A DNA stretch of 37,136 bases from Acidimicrobiaceae bacterium (GCA_003158855.1 PMLJ01000015.1:1049-38184); one strand, 5' to 3'; counted from the first letter of the stretch, positions 1 through 8,862 are shown. Made by a program: numbers and translations. The notes: a model not told the origin generated them from the letters alone.

Positions 1-2
1 TC

Positions 3-404
3 GACCTCGACTCCAATCCGACGAAGCTGATTGACATCGTGGAGATCGGCAAGCAGTTGCTCATAACTCGGGGATCGCTGACGACCTTTTCGATCGCCAA
101 TGACATCGCCAAGTACTTCGCGATCATTCCCGCGTTGTTCGTCTCCACGTACCCCCAACTTGGTTCGCTCAACATCATGCGCCTTCACAGTCCAGAGAGC
201 GCGGTCTTGTCGGCCGTCATCTTCAACGCCCTCGTGATTGTGGCCCTCATTCCGTTGGCTCTTCGCGGGGTCAAGTTCCGAGCCGCTAATTCAGCGGCGA
301 TCCTGCGGCGAAACGTCTGGATCTATGGAGTTGGCGGTGTCCTCATCCCCTTCGTGTTCATAAAGCTCATCGACCTCGTGCTCGTTTCGTTGCACGCCTA
401 TTAA
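3..404 (+). CDS. kdpB: Potassium-transporting ATPase subunit B, C-terminal part (cut by window edge)
   Basis: This is the last 133 residues of KdpB, the P-type ATPase subunit that powers the KdpFABC high-affinity K+ pump in the inner membrane. The frame opens at base 3 with the [17 protein letters not shown] segment and continues through [23 protein letters not shown]. The Asp and Lys of ANDIAK match the charged transmembrane pair (D583/K586 in E. coli) that couples ATP hydrolysis to ion movement. Further hydrophobic helices follow to the end. The catalytic P-loop and phosphorylation domains lie upstream, outside the window. kdpC follows after 13 nt, so the operon order is kdpB-kdpC. Confidence 0.96.
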   Translation, partial: DLDSNPTKLIDIVEIGKQLLITRGSLTTFSIANDIAKYFAIIPALFVSTYPQLGSLNIMRLHSPESAVLSAVIFNALVIVALIPLALRGVKFRAANSAAILRRNVWIYGVGGVLIPFVFIKLIDLVLVSLHAY

Positions 405-417
405 GAGAGAGTCTCAG

Positions 418-1014
418 ATGCTCGTACATCTTCGTCGTTCATTGGTATTCGCAGTTATCTGCATGGTCGTGTTTGGTTTCCTGTACGCGTTCGCCGGCAC
501 AGGTGTGGCCCAACTGCTCTTCAAGAATCAAGCTAACGGATCAATCTCGGCCAACGGTTCAACACTGATTGGACAGAACTGGTCGAGTCCCAAGTGGTTT
601 CATGGTCGCCCCGACGACACCGGCCCTTACGCCGCCAACCCCAAGAACAACGTCTCCGGAGGCGACAACCCCCTAGTTGCCAATGGAGTCAGCGGGGAGT
701 CAGGGGCGACCAACTTGGGACCGCGATCGAAAGTCCTGCTCGCCGACACCAGACAGTTGGTTGCGTACTGGCACAAGCTGGGCGTCAATCCGACGCCCGA
801 CCTGGTGACCACGTCGGGGAGCGGTTACGACCCCGATATCTCGCCCCAGGACGCCATCGTCCAGATTCCTATGGTGTCCAAGGCAACGGGAATCGCGTCG
901 TCGCGACTTAGGACGCTCATTACCAAGGAGAGCCACGGTGCCCAATGGGGCTTCCTCGGAAGCAGCTACATTGACGTGCTTCAACTGAATCAGGCGCTCG
1001 CGAAGTTGAGCTAG
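418..1014 (+). CDS. kdpC: Potassium-transporting ATPase subunit C
   Basis: KdpC is a single-span accessory subunit that helps assemble the KdpFABC pump and is thought to aid ATP binding. The 198-residue length is normal. One N-terminal membrane helix spans about residues 8-28. Family motifs follow: GSTLIGQNW, FHGRPDDTGPYAANPKN, a SGGDNP stretch, the DISPQDAIVQIPMVSKATGI segment (family: SP..A..Q...VA...G), and the C-terminal GFLGSSYIDVLQLNQAL (family: GFLG.P.VNVL.LN.AL). A purine-rich AGAGAG stretch lies shortly before the ATG. It begins 13 nt after kdpB and is presumably co-transcribed with it. Confidence 0.96.
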   Translation: MLVHLRRSLVFAVICMVVFGFLYAFAGTGVAQLLFKNQANGSISANGSTLIGQNWSSPKWFHGRPDDTGPYAANPKNNVSGGDNPLVANGVSGESGATNLGPRSKVLLADTRQLVAYWHKLGVNPTPDLVTTSGSGYDPDISPQDAIVQIPMVSKATGIASSRLRTLITKESHGAQWGFLGSSYIDVLQLNQALAKLS

Positions 1015-1040
1015 TCGGTGATCATCCGGTATCTCGTGGC

Positions 1041-1847
1041 GTGGTTCTGCATCTCAGGAAGAACTCAGACGGTCATTTCGTGATGAAGCAGGCGACGAGT
1101 TACGTCACGATGCACCGCGCAGGTTTTGCGGTGCTTGCGGCGCTCATCCTGCCGCTTTGCCTCGCGGCGGGTTTCGTTCCGTTCCGAGGCTCATTCACCA
1201 ACGTGGGCGCCGCACTTTCCTTGGTCGCCCTGATCGAGGCAATCGCGATTCTTGGCAACAGGTTCAGCGGGGTGGTGGCGACGATTTCGGCGGCGATCTG
1301 GTTCGACTTCTTCCTCACACCGCCTTACGAGCGCTTGACGATAAGCCGCCGACCCGATCTGGAAACGACGATCTCGATCTTGGTCATAGGAGTGATTGTC
1401 ACGGAAGTCGCGGCGCGGAGCCGGCGCCACCGGCGGGCCGCGGGAGAAGAGTCGCGGTTCGTGGCGATGCTGCACGACGTCACGGAACTTTGTGCCGGGA
1501 CGAACAAGATCTCCACGGTGATCGACTACGTGACGCGGTCGCTTGTTGATGTACTGGGGTTGCGCGCCTGCCACTTCGAGACCGATATCTCGGGGCCACC
1601 GCCGGCCCAGATAGAGTTCGGCGGCAACGTCGTGCACGTCGGGCTCCACTGGCCCGCCCACGAGATTGGAATACCGGGACCAGAAGCCGAGATCCTCTGC
1701 CGGTTTCGCGGCGAGACGGTGGGTCGATTCGCCCTGACACCGACGCCGGGTCTCGCCGTTTCGCGCGAACGCAGGGTCGTGGCGGTGTCCATGGCGAATC
1801 TGGTCGCCGCTCTGCTCTTCGAAGAGCGATCGTCGGCGGCTCGATAG
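1041..1847 (+). CDS. DUF4118 (KdpD-type membrane sensor) protein without a kinase domain
   Basis: The first 115 residues hold about four membrane helices of the DUF4118 type found in the middle of KdpD, including the typical SGVVATISAAIWFDFFLTPPY segment, which matches the SG..A....A...NFFFtPP signature. A soluble region of about 150 residues follows that looks like a GAF domain (FVAMLHDVTELC onward). There is no KdpD N-terminal ATP-binding domain, no H-box and no HATPase domain, so it cannot be a histidine kinase alone. It sits 26 nt after kdpC and upstream of kdpD, suggesting a partner or duplicated sensor half. The start is uncertain: GTG at 1041 is used here, ATG at 1083 is equally possible, and neither has a clear ribosome binding site. 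Confidence 0.8.
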   Translation: MVLHLRKNSDGHFVMKQATSYVTMHRAGFAVLAALILPLCLAAGFVPFRGSFTNVGAALSLVALIEAIAILGNRFSGVVATISAAIWFDFFLTPPYERLTISRRPDLETTISILVIGVIVTEVAARSRRHRRAAGEESRFVAMLHDVTELCAGTNKISTVIDYVTRSLVDVLGLRACHFETDISGPPPAQIEFGGNVVHVGLHWPAHEIGIPGPEAEILCRFRGETVGRFALTPTPGLAVSRERRVVAVSMANLVAALLFEERSSAAR

Positions 1848-2061
1848 CTGGTGGGGTCCTGCATGCGAGTGAAGCTCGTCCCACGGCGCACATTCTCAGG
1901 GGCATCGACCGGTTTCCTGGAACGCTCGATTGCCGACAATCTGGAAGTGCGTCCCATCGCCGTGGCCAAAGTCACGAGGAGCCAACCAGCCGTTTTGGCA
2001 ACTTCGGGACTCCAGATTCGGGGCTCTTTGACCCATGAGTCCCAAACCCCGGTCCAGGGAC

Positions 2062-2067
2062 GATAAT
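2062..2067 (+). promoter_or_regulatory. Probable -10 hexamer of kdpD (leaderless start)
   Basis: GATAAT lies exactly 6 nt before the ATG at 2074 and matches the TATAAT consensus at five of six positions. This spacing puts the transcription start at or next to the ATG, as at several other genes in this window. It supports 2074 rather than the in-frame ATG at 2035 as the kdpD start. No convincing -35 box is visible. Confidence 0.5.
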
Positions 2068-2073
2068 TCTTCT

Positions 2074-4563
2074 ATGTCACGTGGCCAGCTTCGCGTCTAC
2101 TTGGGACTAGCGCCGGGAGTGGGCAAGACGTTTCGAATGCTCGACGAGGGATGGCGTCGCCGCGAACGAGGCACCGACGTCGTCATTGGCTACGTTGAAA
2201 CGCACAAGCGTCAGCTCACCGAAGTCCAACTTCGAGACTTGGAGGTCATCCCGCGCAAGAAGATCGAGTATCGCGGCGCTCAACTCGAAGAGATGGACCT
2301 CGAGGCGGTCCTCGAGCGCCATCCGGAGTTAGCGCTGGTCGACGAGCTCGCCCACACAAATGTGCCGGGTAGCACCAACGAGAAGCGCTGGCAGGATATC
2401 GAGGCGCTTCTCGAAGCTGGGATTGACGTCATCACCACGGTGAACATCCAGCACTTGGAGTCGGTAAACGACGTCGTCGAGAAGATAACGGGAATAGTCC
2501 AGCAGGAGACCGTGCCCGACTTCATCGTCCGTCGGGCCGAGCAGGTCGAACTCGTCGACATAACACCTGAAGCCCTGCGGCGGCGAATGGCCCACGGGAA
2601 CATCTACCCCGCGGAGAAGGTCGACGCGTCACTTTCGAATTTCTTCCGCTCGGGAAACCTCACCGCCCTTCGCGAGCTGTCGCTGCTGTGGCTGGCCGAC
2701 CGGGTTGAGGATTCGCTGCAGAGTTACCTCGATGCCCACGACATCAAAGGTAACTGGGAGACGCGCGAGCGTCTCATCGTCGCGGTGACTGGCAACGAGG
2801 CCGACGAGATCCTGCTGCGCCGAGCGGCGCGAATTGCCGCGAGGAACCATTCCCAGCTGGTGGCGGTTCACGTGATCGACACGGGCCGAATGCGGGAGCG
2901 CTCGGAAGACACCACGCTCGCCCGAGAACTCGTGACCGAGTTCGAGGGCACGTTCCACGAGATCGTCGATGAGGACATCGCGGGCGCGCTCGTCGCGTTT
3001 GCCCGGGCCGAGCGCGGGACTCAGATTGTGCTCGGATCGAGTCGCTCGCGAAAACTGATGCACCTGCCCGGTGTCGTCGAGAACGTGTTGCGCCAGGCAC
3101 GCGACCTCGACGTCCACATCATCGCGGTGACGGGGCAACGGACCCCCAAGGCGCGGCGACGACGGAACAAGTCTCCGGTCTCGTCGCGGCGTCTACTTGG
3201 GGGTTTGGCGGTCTCGGCGTTGGTGCTGCCGCTCTTGACGATAGGGATGTCGACGCTGCGTTCGGATCTCTCCGTCTCAACCGTCTTCTTGGTCTATCTG
3301 GCGGCCGTGCTGGCCCTCACTACCTGGAGCGGAGTGGTCGTCGGCGTCGTCGCCGCTCTCGCGGCGTCGGGCCTGGAGAACTACTTCTTCGTCGGGCCCC
3401 TTCACACCCTCGTAGTCGCTCGGCCCGATGACGTTGTGGCGCTCGTTGCCTTCTTGGTCTTCGCCGTCGGATCGAGCTTGGTGGTCAACGGCTACGCGAG
3501 CCGGTCCAACGAGGCTCTGCGGGCGCGCACGGAAGCGGAGTTGCTGGCGAAGGCCGCGGCAACCGTTGCGACCACCCGGGATGACCTCATGCCATTGCTC
3601 GATTCGCTTCGCGCAGTCTTTGCGGTGCCTACCGTCGCGCTGCTGGAGAAGCACGACGGTCAGTGGACTCCGGATCTCGTGAGCGGCGAGCCATTTTCGG
3701 ATACGGGGTTGAACGCGCGGTTCGAGGTCAACGACGACACCGTGTTGGTCCTGGCGGGCGCTGAGCTTGACAACCAGGACCGTCAACTCGTCACCGCCTT
3801 TGCCGGGCGCATCGCTGCGGGGATTGAATCGCAGAAGCTTGCGAAGGATGCGGCTGCATTGAAGGCGAGGGCCGAAGCGGACGCGCTGCGCATCGGACTC
3901 TTGCGCACGGTTTCGCACGACTTGCGCCCGGCGCTGGCGAAGATCGAGACGAACGTCTCGTCGCTGCTTCGCACGAACGCATCGTGGAGCCAGGAGCAGC
4001 AGAGGAGTTACTTGAACGCAATCGAACGTGAAGTGAACAACCTCACGAGGATGGTGACGAATTTTCTGGATTCTGGACGCCTCGACGCCAGGTTGGTGGC
4101 CCCGCGTTCACGCAAAGTGGCGCTTCTCGATCTCGTGAACAGGGCGATAGAGACCATTGACACACAAGGCCGCGTCATCGATATTGACTTCTCCGAGGAG
4201 TTGCCGAAGTTGACGACGGATCCAGACCTCTTGGAGCGGGTGATTGCCAATGTCGTCAGCAACGCGTGTGAGTTCAGCCCCGGGGATCAAGCGGTGCGCC
4301 TCAGCGCAGGGGTCACCGCAAACGGAGTTGAGCTACTCGTCATCGACCGTGGGCCCGGAACCCGCGATGCCCGGCGCCGGATTCCCCATGCGCAATCCGA
4401 CGCGGGGACCGAGGAAGCCATTGGTCTCAGCGTGGCGTCGGGATTCATGACCCTTCTTGGCGGCGAGCTCCGCTTCGAGGACACGCCGGGCGGAGGGCTG
4501 ACGGTGGTCGTCGAACTCGAGCAGCATTCCGCGCTGGTGGAGACGGCGGCACCCAGCGACTGA
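2074..4563 (+). CDS. kdpD: Sensor protein KdpD (degenerate kinase core)
   Basis: KdpD senses K+ limitation or turgor and normally phosphorylates the response regulator KdpE. Counting from the ATG at 2074 (829 residues), the order is: the KdpD N-terminal domain with Walker A GLAPGVGKT at residues 11-19 and a LVDELAHTNVPGS Walker-B region; a universal-stress-type domain (about 232-350); DUF4118 membrane helices (about 370-480); a GAF-like region; then a kinase core. The phospho-acceptor H615 is present, but the H-box reads HDLRPAL instead of HDLRTPL. The N-box Asn730 and DRGPG (D758) are kept, while the ATP lid is short and the G2 box reads IGLSVA instead of GLGLAI. No kdpE follows within the window. 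An alternative start at 2035 adds 13 residues. Confidence 0.93.
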   Translation: MSRGQLRVYLGLAPGVGKTFRMLDEGWRRRERGTDVVIGYVETHKRQLTEVQLRDLEVIPRKKIEYRGAQLEEMDLEAVLERHPELALVDELAHTNVPGSTNEKRWQDIEALLEAGIDVITTVNIQHLESVNDVVEKITGIVQQETVPDFIVRRAEQVELVDITPEALRRRMAHGNIYPAEKVDASLSNFFRSGNLTALRELSLLWLADRVEDSLQSYLDAHDIKGNWETRERLIVAVTGNEADEILLRRAARIAARNHSQLVAVHVIDTGRMRERSEDTTLARELVTEFEGTFHEIVDEDIAGALVAFARAERGTQIVLGSSRSRKLMHLPGVVENVLRQARDLDVHIIAVTGQRTPKARRRRNKSPVSSRRLLGGLAVSALVLPLLTIGMSTLRSDLSVSTVFLVYLAAVLALTTWSGVVVGVVAALAASGLENYFFVGPLHTLVVARPDDVVALVAFLVFAVGSSLVVNGYASRSNEALRARTEAELLAKAAATVATTRDDLMPLLDSLRAVFAVPTVALLEKHDGQWTPDLVSGEPFSDTGLNARFEVNDDTVLVLAGAELDNQDRQLVTAFAGRIAAGIESQKLAKDAAALKARAEADALRIGLLRTVSHDLRPALAKIETNVSSLLRTNASWSQEQQRSYLNAIEREVNNLTRMVTNFLDSGRLDARLVAPRSRKVALLDLVNRAIETIDTQGRVIDIDFSEELPKLTTDPDLLERVIANVVSNACEFSPGDQAVRLSAGVTANGVELLVIDRGPGTRDARRRIPHAQSDAGTEEAIGLSVASGFMTLLGGELRFEDTPGGGLTVVVELEQHSALVETAAPSD

Positions 4564-4944
4564 GGGCAGCGCAGCCACTCGCCCGGTTTTCCGGACGACC
4601 TCGAAATCCCCCGCGATCGTGGGATGGAGGGGGTCAGGACGCGCGATCTCGTGTCGACCTTTGAACGCACTTGCGCTTCCCGTGGACCACGGGGCCCTGG
4701 AAAAGCACCTGAAGGTTTCCTTTGGCTCGAGCGTCGCGAATCAACTGCGACCGCTGACTCCTCTCGCGTGACATCGTCACCCATTCTGCCAAGGTCGAGG
4801 CCATTCGACTGGCGACGCCTCCGCAGCATCGAGTGGGGAGGTGGACCCGCTGAAGTCAAGAGGCAATTCCAAGACGAGGGCAACGTACGATGCTTATCCT
4901 GTCGAATGAGCATCTAGCGTGGCAGTCACTACCTAGGAGTTTCC
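4564..4944 (+). other. Gene-free stretch between kdpD and the oxidoreductase gene
   Basis: These 381 bases hold no ORF with convincing codon use or family resemblance; open frames on both strands have mixed third-position composition. A short CCGG-TTTT-CCGG dyad just after kdpD is too small to call a terminator. TAGCGT near 4915 could be a -10 element for the following gene, but no -35 is evident. kdpE is not here. Confidence 0.5.
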
Positions 4945-5970
4945 ATGATTAACCGCCAGATAACTCTCGCCCAGCGCCCCGTCGGCAACGTGGACGAGTC
5001 AACCACCTCGTTGGTGGAGACTCCTCGACCCGAGTGCGGACCCGGCCAGGCACTTGTCAAGGTGGGAATCCTCTCCATCGACCCCACGATTCGCACGTGG
5101 ATGAACGACGCGCCGGGCTATCTGCCCCCGATCGGTATCGGCGACGTCATCCGCTCGAGCGGAGCCGGTGTTGTCGTTGAGAGCAACAACGCTCGTTACG
5201 CGCCCGGTGATGTGGTCTTTGGAATGACGAACTGGCAGGAGTGGGTCGTGGCTGACGAGGAGAACAAGTTCTCGGTGCTGCCCACTGGCATGGGTCTTGA
5301 CCTGCCGACGGTGATGAACGTGCTTGGCGTCACCGGGATCACTGCCTTCTTCGGGCTTATGGAGATCGGGCAGTTCAAGGAAGGCGACGTCGTTGTGGTA
5401 TCGGGGGCCGCGGGGGCGACGGGATCGGTTGTCGGACAGATCGCCAAGGCGCGTGGGGCGAAGAAGGTCATTGGGATCGCCGGCGGACCGGACAAGTGCG
5501 CCGAGGTCGTGGAGAGGTATGGATTCGATGAGTGCCTGGACTACCGCGAATCGCACTTGGCGCGACGCCTGCGCGACGCGTGCCCGAAGGGCGTCGATGT
5601 GTACTTCGACAATGTCGGCGGCGAGATCCTCGACGCGGTGCTTTCCACCATCGCCCTGCACGCGCGCATCGTGCTCTGCGGGGCGATCTCCCAGTACAAC
5701 GCGATGGAGAAGCCCCAAGGGCTCGCCAACACGACGATGCTCATCATGCGACGCGGGCGAATGGAGGGCTTCATCGTCCTCGACTTCGCCGACCGATTCG
5801 TCGACGCCCAGATGGAGCTGGCGGGCATGGTCTTGAACGGTACGCTGGCCCACCAGGAGCACCTCGTGCGTGGCCTCGAGCACGCTCCGGACGCTCTCAA
5901 TCTCCTTTTTACGGGGGGCAACCATGGCAAGACTCTCGTCGTGGTTGACGAAAGCGTGCAGCTTGCCTGA
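4945..5970 (+). CDS. NADP-dependent oxidoreductase, CurA/prostaglandin-reductase type (zinc-free MDR)
   Basis: A 341-residue zinc-independent medium-chain dehydrogenase/reductase resembling NADPH-dependent curcumin/dihydrocurcumin reductase CurA and leukotriene B4 12-hydroxydehydrogenase. These enzymes reduce alpha,beta-unsaturated ketones and aldehydes in the cytosol. The N-terminus shows the family's ILSIDPTIRTWMND segment, and the nucleotide-binding fold carries VVVSGAAGATGSVVGQIAK (AxxGxxG) near residue 150, followed by VDVYFDNVGGEILDAVL and GAISQYN. No zinc-ligand cysteines are present. AGGAG sits 5 nt before the ATG. Its 3' end overlaps the MFS gene by 47 nt, suggesting co-expression. 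The physiological substrate cannot be read from the sequence. Confidence 0.9.
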   Translation: MINRQITLAQRPVGNVDESTTSLVETPRPECGPGQALVKVGILSIDPTIRTWMNDAPGYLPPIGIGDVIRSSGAGVVVESNNARYAPGDVVFGMTNWQEWVVADEENKFSVLPTGMGLDLPTVMNVLGVTGITAFFGLMEIGQFKEGDVVVVSGAAGATGSVVGQIAKARGAKKVIGIAGGPDKCAEVVERYGFDECLDYRESHLARRLRDACPKGVDVYFDNVGGEILDAVLSTIALHARIVLCGAISQYNAMEKPQGLANTTMLIMRRGRMEGFIVLDFADRFVDAQMELAGMVLNGTLAHQEHLVRGLEHAPDALNLLFTGGNHGKTLVVVDESVQLA

Positions 5971-7210
5971 ACGGGCTCACGAGGCTCTTACGCATCGTCC
6001 ACTGAATCGAATCACCGTAGCCCTGTTTCTCGCCGCGCTTCTTGCTGGTTTTGGGCAGTTCGGCGCGGTGGCGTCGCTCAATGACGTCGCGAGGCACTTC
6101 GGCCACCTCTCCTCGCACGGGTCGCTGCAGAGCGTGGTCGGGCTTTCCGGTTCGATGATCGGGGTGGGACTGGCGACGCTTCGCCTCGCGTCGCTCGCCG
6201 CGCTGCCGCTGGCGTCCCTGGCCGATCGTTGGGGGCGCACCAAGGTTCTGCGGCGCACGATGACCGTCGGGCTCTTGGCGACGGCGGCGGCGTCGACGAG
6301 CCCCAGCTACTGGTTCTTCGTGCTGTGTTTTGCCTTGGCGCGGCCGCTTCTCTCCGCCGCCTCGGCGCTCGTCCAAGTGATCACCGTCGAGTTGTCGGCC
6401 ACCTCGCAGCGAATCCATCGATTGGCCATCATGGCGGCAGGAGCCGGACTGGGCGCGGGGCTCTCTGCGGTGCTGCATGGGATCATTCGCGGCCCGGACT
6501 CGTTTCGCTGGCTCTTCGCAGTGGCGTTCGCTCCAGCACTCTTCATCTCGCCACTGCTGGGCTCGATTCCCGAGCCTGCGCACGAACGCTCGCCCGCCTC
6601 GTTCGCCCGCCTCGCCTCGGTACCCGGGGAAATTCGTGGTCATCTGGCCGTCGTGGCGACGGTGGCCTTCGCGGTGGGGATGATCACCGGACCGGCGAAC
6701 GGTTTCGCCTTCGTCTACGGCGAGGGGATCCTCCAAATCAGCCCGCGGGTCGTCGCTTCGGTGGTCGCCTTGAGCGCTCTGACGGGGCTTGGCGGACTGC
6801 TCATCAGCCGCAGTCTCGCGAAGACCCTTGGCCGTCGCTGGACCGTGGTCATTGGGGTCCTCGGCTCGGGCCTCACCTCGGCCTACGCCTACAGCGGAGG
6901 ACGCTTCAGCTTCGTCGCTGGCTACCTGGTCGGCGTGGGCGCCGCGGGCGTGCTGGCCCCCGCGGCGACCGCCATCAGCACGGAGATCTTCTCGCACTCG
7001 CATCGAGCGACCGCGGCCGGATGGGTGGTCGTGGCGGGAGTTCTTGGTGCCACGGCGGGGTTGGGGCTGTTTGGCTGGGTCGGCGACGCCGTGCACTCGT
7101 CGGGCGTCTCTGTCCTTCGCATTCCGGCGCTGGTGACGTTTCTGCCGCTCATGCCGACGTTGCTGCTCCTTCGACGCCTGCCCGAGAGTTCCGAGATGGT
7201 GCTGGTCTAA
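5924..7210 (+). CDS. Major facilitator superfamily transporter
   Basis: A 428-residue, highly hydrophobic protein with about 12 membrane helices, arranged as two halves separated by a hydrophilic loop near residues 205-235 (EPAHERSPASFARL). The loop after helix 2 carries the MFS motif A variant LADRWGRTKVLRR. I chose the ATG at 5924, preceded by GGGGGG, over an upstream ATG at 5870 that lies deeper inside the previous gene. It overlaps the reductase gene by 47 nt in another frame, so the two probably form an operon in which the transporter moves a related compound; the substrate is unknown. Its stop codon overlaps that of the convergent gene by 4 nt. Confidence 0.88.
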   Translation: MARLSSWLTKACSLPERAHEALTHRPLNRITVALFLAALLAGFGQFGAVASLNDVARHFGHLSSHGSLQSVVGLSGSMIGVGLATLRLASLAALPLASLADRWGRTKVLRRTMTVGLLATAAASTSPSYWFFVLCFALARPLLSAASALVQVITVELSATSQRIHRLAIMAAGAGLGAGLSAVLHGIIRGPDSFRWLFAVAFAPALFISPLLGSIPEPAHERSPASFARLASVPGEIRGHLAVVATVAFAVGMITGPANGFAFVYGEGILQISPRVVASVVALSALTGLGGLLISRSLAKTLGRRWTVVIGVLGSGLTSAYAYSGGRFSFVAGYLVGVGAAGVLAPAATAISTEIFSHSHRATAAGWVVVAGVLGATAGLGLFGWVGDAVHSSGVSVLRIPALVTFLPLMPTLLLLRRLPESSEMVLV

Positions 7211-8007
7211 CCCAGTTCGATGTCGGCGACGAGCGCCCGATGGTCGCTCCCGCCGTTGCTCGCACCGCCTCCGAGGCTCTTCCAAGGTCCCCGTCCGAGC
7301 ACGTGGTCGATCTGCGAGTGCGGGAAGCGCGCGGGCCAGGTGCGAGCGCGCACGAGCGAGCGCCACCCGGGGAGCAGCACCCGAAGGAGGGGCCGCCAAC
7401 AGTTGAAGTCACCCGCGAGAATGACAGGCGCCCCCGGTTCCAACGAGGCGGCGATCTGGTTGATTCGGCGATACTGGCGGTACGAACCGTGGCTGATATG
7501 GGCGCCGTGAACGGCGAGCACGTAGAACGGACGCCCGTCGTCGATCAGGCGCGCCACAACAAGTGCGCGGCGAACCTTCTCACGGGGAAGGCGTCCGAGC
7601 GGCTCGATTCGGATCTCTTCGATCGGCAGCCTGGTGAGGAACGCCAGGCCCCATTCGCCCGCTTCGAGAGCGCCGTGTGATTCGCGGCGGGCGAGCTGGG
7701 AGGCCGTGAGTGCGCGATGCTCGCCGAAGTACAGTCCTCGTTCGGCGCTGAAATGGGCCGTGAGGGGCTGCCAGGTCCGCCCTCCCGTACCCGAAGTCAC
7801 CCGCTCAGCCCGCGCGAGCGGCGCGAAGATCCCCTTCATGGAAAGGCGGGTCGAAAGGTCCTCGAAGAAATCAGTTCCGTCGTCGCCTCGCCAGAGTTCC
7901 GGGCAAATGAGCACGTCGGCGCCCAGCGAGCAAGCGTGATCCAGGACACCAGTCGGGCGACCCCAGCCGTCTACGCCGGCGTGAAGATTAAACGTCGCGA
8001 CACGCAC
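7207..8007 (-). CDS. Endonuclease/exonuclease/phosphatase (EEP) family hydrolase
   Basis: A 266-residue metal-dependent hydrolase of the EEP (DNase I-like) superfamily, whose members cleave phosphodiesters or phosphomonoesters in nucleic acids, inositol phosphates or lipids. Catalytic motifs appear in the usual order: FNLHAG near residue 6, the metal-binding Glu in ICPELWR (about 38), VLAVHGAHISH (about 170), AGDFNCWRP (about 198) and the terminal SDHRALVADI (about 255). There is no signal peptide, so it is probably cytosolic. The GTG start is preceded by TAGGGT 6 nt upstream, suggesting a leaderless mRNA. The stop overlaps the MFS stop (CTAA). The substrate is not predictable. Confidence 0.87.
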   Translation of the reverse strand: MRVATFNLHAGVDGWGRPTGVLDHACSLGADVLICPELWRGDDGTDFFEDLSTRLSMKGIFAPLARAERVTSGTGGRTWQPLTAHFSAERGLYFGEHRALTASQLARRESHGALEAGEWGLAFLTRLPIEEIRIEPLGRLPREKVRRALVVARLIDDGRPFYVLAVHGAHISHGSYRQYRRINQIAASLEPGAPVILAGDFNCWRPLLRVLLPGWRSLVRARTWPARFPHSQIDHVLGRGPWKSLGGGASNGGSDHRALVADIELG

Positions 8008-8013
8008 CCCAAA

Positions 8014-8019
8014 ACCCTA
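8014..8019 (-). promoter_or_regulatory. Probable -10 hexamer of the EEP hydrolase gene
   Basis: On the minus strand TAGGGT lies exactly 6 nt upstream of the GTG start at 8007, the spacing expected for a leaderless transcript. No Shine-Dalgarno sequence is present. Confidence 0.5.
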
Positions 8020-8052
8020 CGCCGTTCGCGGGTCCGCGTGTGGCAGTCTCTA

Positions 8053-8862
8053 ATGGTGGATTTCGTCAATGTCAGCTTTGGTCACCGGCTTTGGTGGGTG
8101 GATGCGTTCATTGGAGACGCGGAACGAGGCAACCCCGCGGTGGTGGTCCTGTTGGAGCGCCCAATGGAGGACGATGAGCTGCAGCAGATCGCCTTCGAGC
8201 TCGGCGTCTCGGAGACCGCCTTCGTGCGCCGCGTTGGCGAAACGTGGTCGCTGCGTTGGTTCACGCCGACCGTTGAGGTCGACCTCTGCGGCCACGCGAC
8301 GCTCGCGACGCTGCACGTCCTGCTCACTGAACTTGGCGTTCCCGGCGGGGAGTTCTATTTTCAGACCCGATCGGGTGTGCTGTCCGGGCGCCGCTTGAAG
8401 GATGGGATGCTGGGTGTCGACCTGCCGCGTTCGTATATCGAGCTGCTCGACGCGTCGGTGCTCAACGGGACGCTCGGACCGGTGAGCGAGGTGTACCAGG
8501 CCGGAGCGCAGAGCGTGCTGGCGGTGGTCGAGGACTACGACACGCTGTGCGGGCTCTCGGTGGACCCCATGAGCCTCTTTCTCGTGCCCAGCTCCATTGT
8601 CATCGCCGCCTGTTACGGCGGACCCAACGTCGACGTGTCGATTCGGGTGTTCGCGCCTCGACTCGGACTCGCGGAGGACCACGTCACCGGAAGCGCGATG
8701 TGCGCGGTCTCGCCCTGGTGGGTGGAGAAGGTCGGATCGCCGACCGTCTCAGTGCGCCAGGCCTCGGCGCGAGGGGGAGTGATGTTCGCGAGGCTCTTCG
8801 AGAAGAACGTCGAGGTCGCCGGAATGGCCCGCACTTTTTTTGGTGGCGATTTACGCGCATGA
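8053..8862 (+). CDS. PhzF-family isomerase-like protein
   Basis: A 269-residue member of the PhzF/diaminopimelate-epimerase-like fold. Diagnostic segments are AERGNPAVVVLLE (family: GNPAAVV) near residue 24, SETAFV with the Glu that acts as general acid/base in PhzF, RWFTPTVEVDLCGHATLATLHVL, and the C-terminal DHVTGSAMCAVSPWW (family: DPVTGSAHCALAPYW). No other phenazine gene is nearby, so phenazine synthesis is unlikely; most homologues are uncharacterised isomerases. I chose the ATG at 8053 because it gives the normal family length; longer in-frame extensions upstream run antisense through the EEP gene. Its stop overlaps the next start (ATGA), showing translational coupling. Confidence 0.9.
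   Translation: MVDFVNVSFGHRLWWVDAFIGDAERGNPAVVVLLERPMEDDELQQIAFELGVSETAFVRRVGETWSLRWFTPTVEVDLCGHATLATLHVLLTELGVPGGEFYFQTRSGVLSGRRLKDGMLGVDLPRSYIELLDASVLNGTLGPVSEVYQAGAQSVLAVVEDYDTLCGLSVDPMSLFLVPSSIVIAACYGGPNVDVSIRVFAPRLGLAEDHVTGSAMCAVSPWWVEKVGSPTVSVRQASARGGVMFARLFEKNVEVAGMARTFFGGDLRA

Noticed and set aside
1851-2066. Short plus-strand frame between the DUF4118 gene and kdpD
   Set aside because: No ribosome binding site, no family similarity, and it overlaps the kdpD upstream region; codon use is not convincing.
4244-4450. Possible frameshift in the KdpD ATP lid
   Set aside because: Alternative frames through this region do not restore a normal lid or G2 box, so I treat the short lid as real rather than as a sequencing error.
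4624-4917. 97-codon plus-strand frame after kdpD
   Set aside because: Mixed third-position composition, many Arg/Ser/Pro residues, no ribosome binding site; it was considered as a kdpE remnant but shows no receiver or winged-helix motif.
5909-7399. A 496-codon open frame on the minus strand
   Set aside because: Antisense shadow of the MFS gene; the translation is a low-complexity Arg/Gly/Asp/His-rich string with no membrane or enzyme features.
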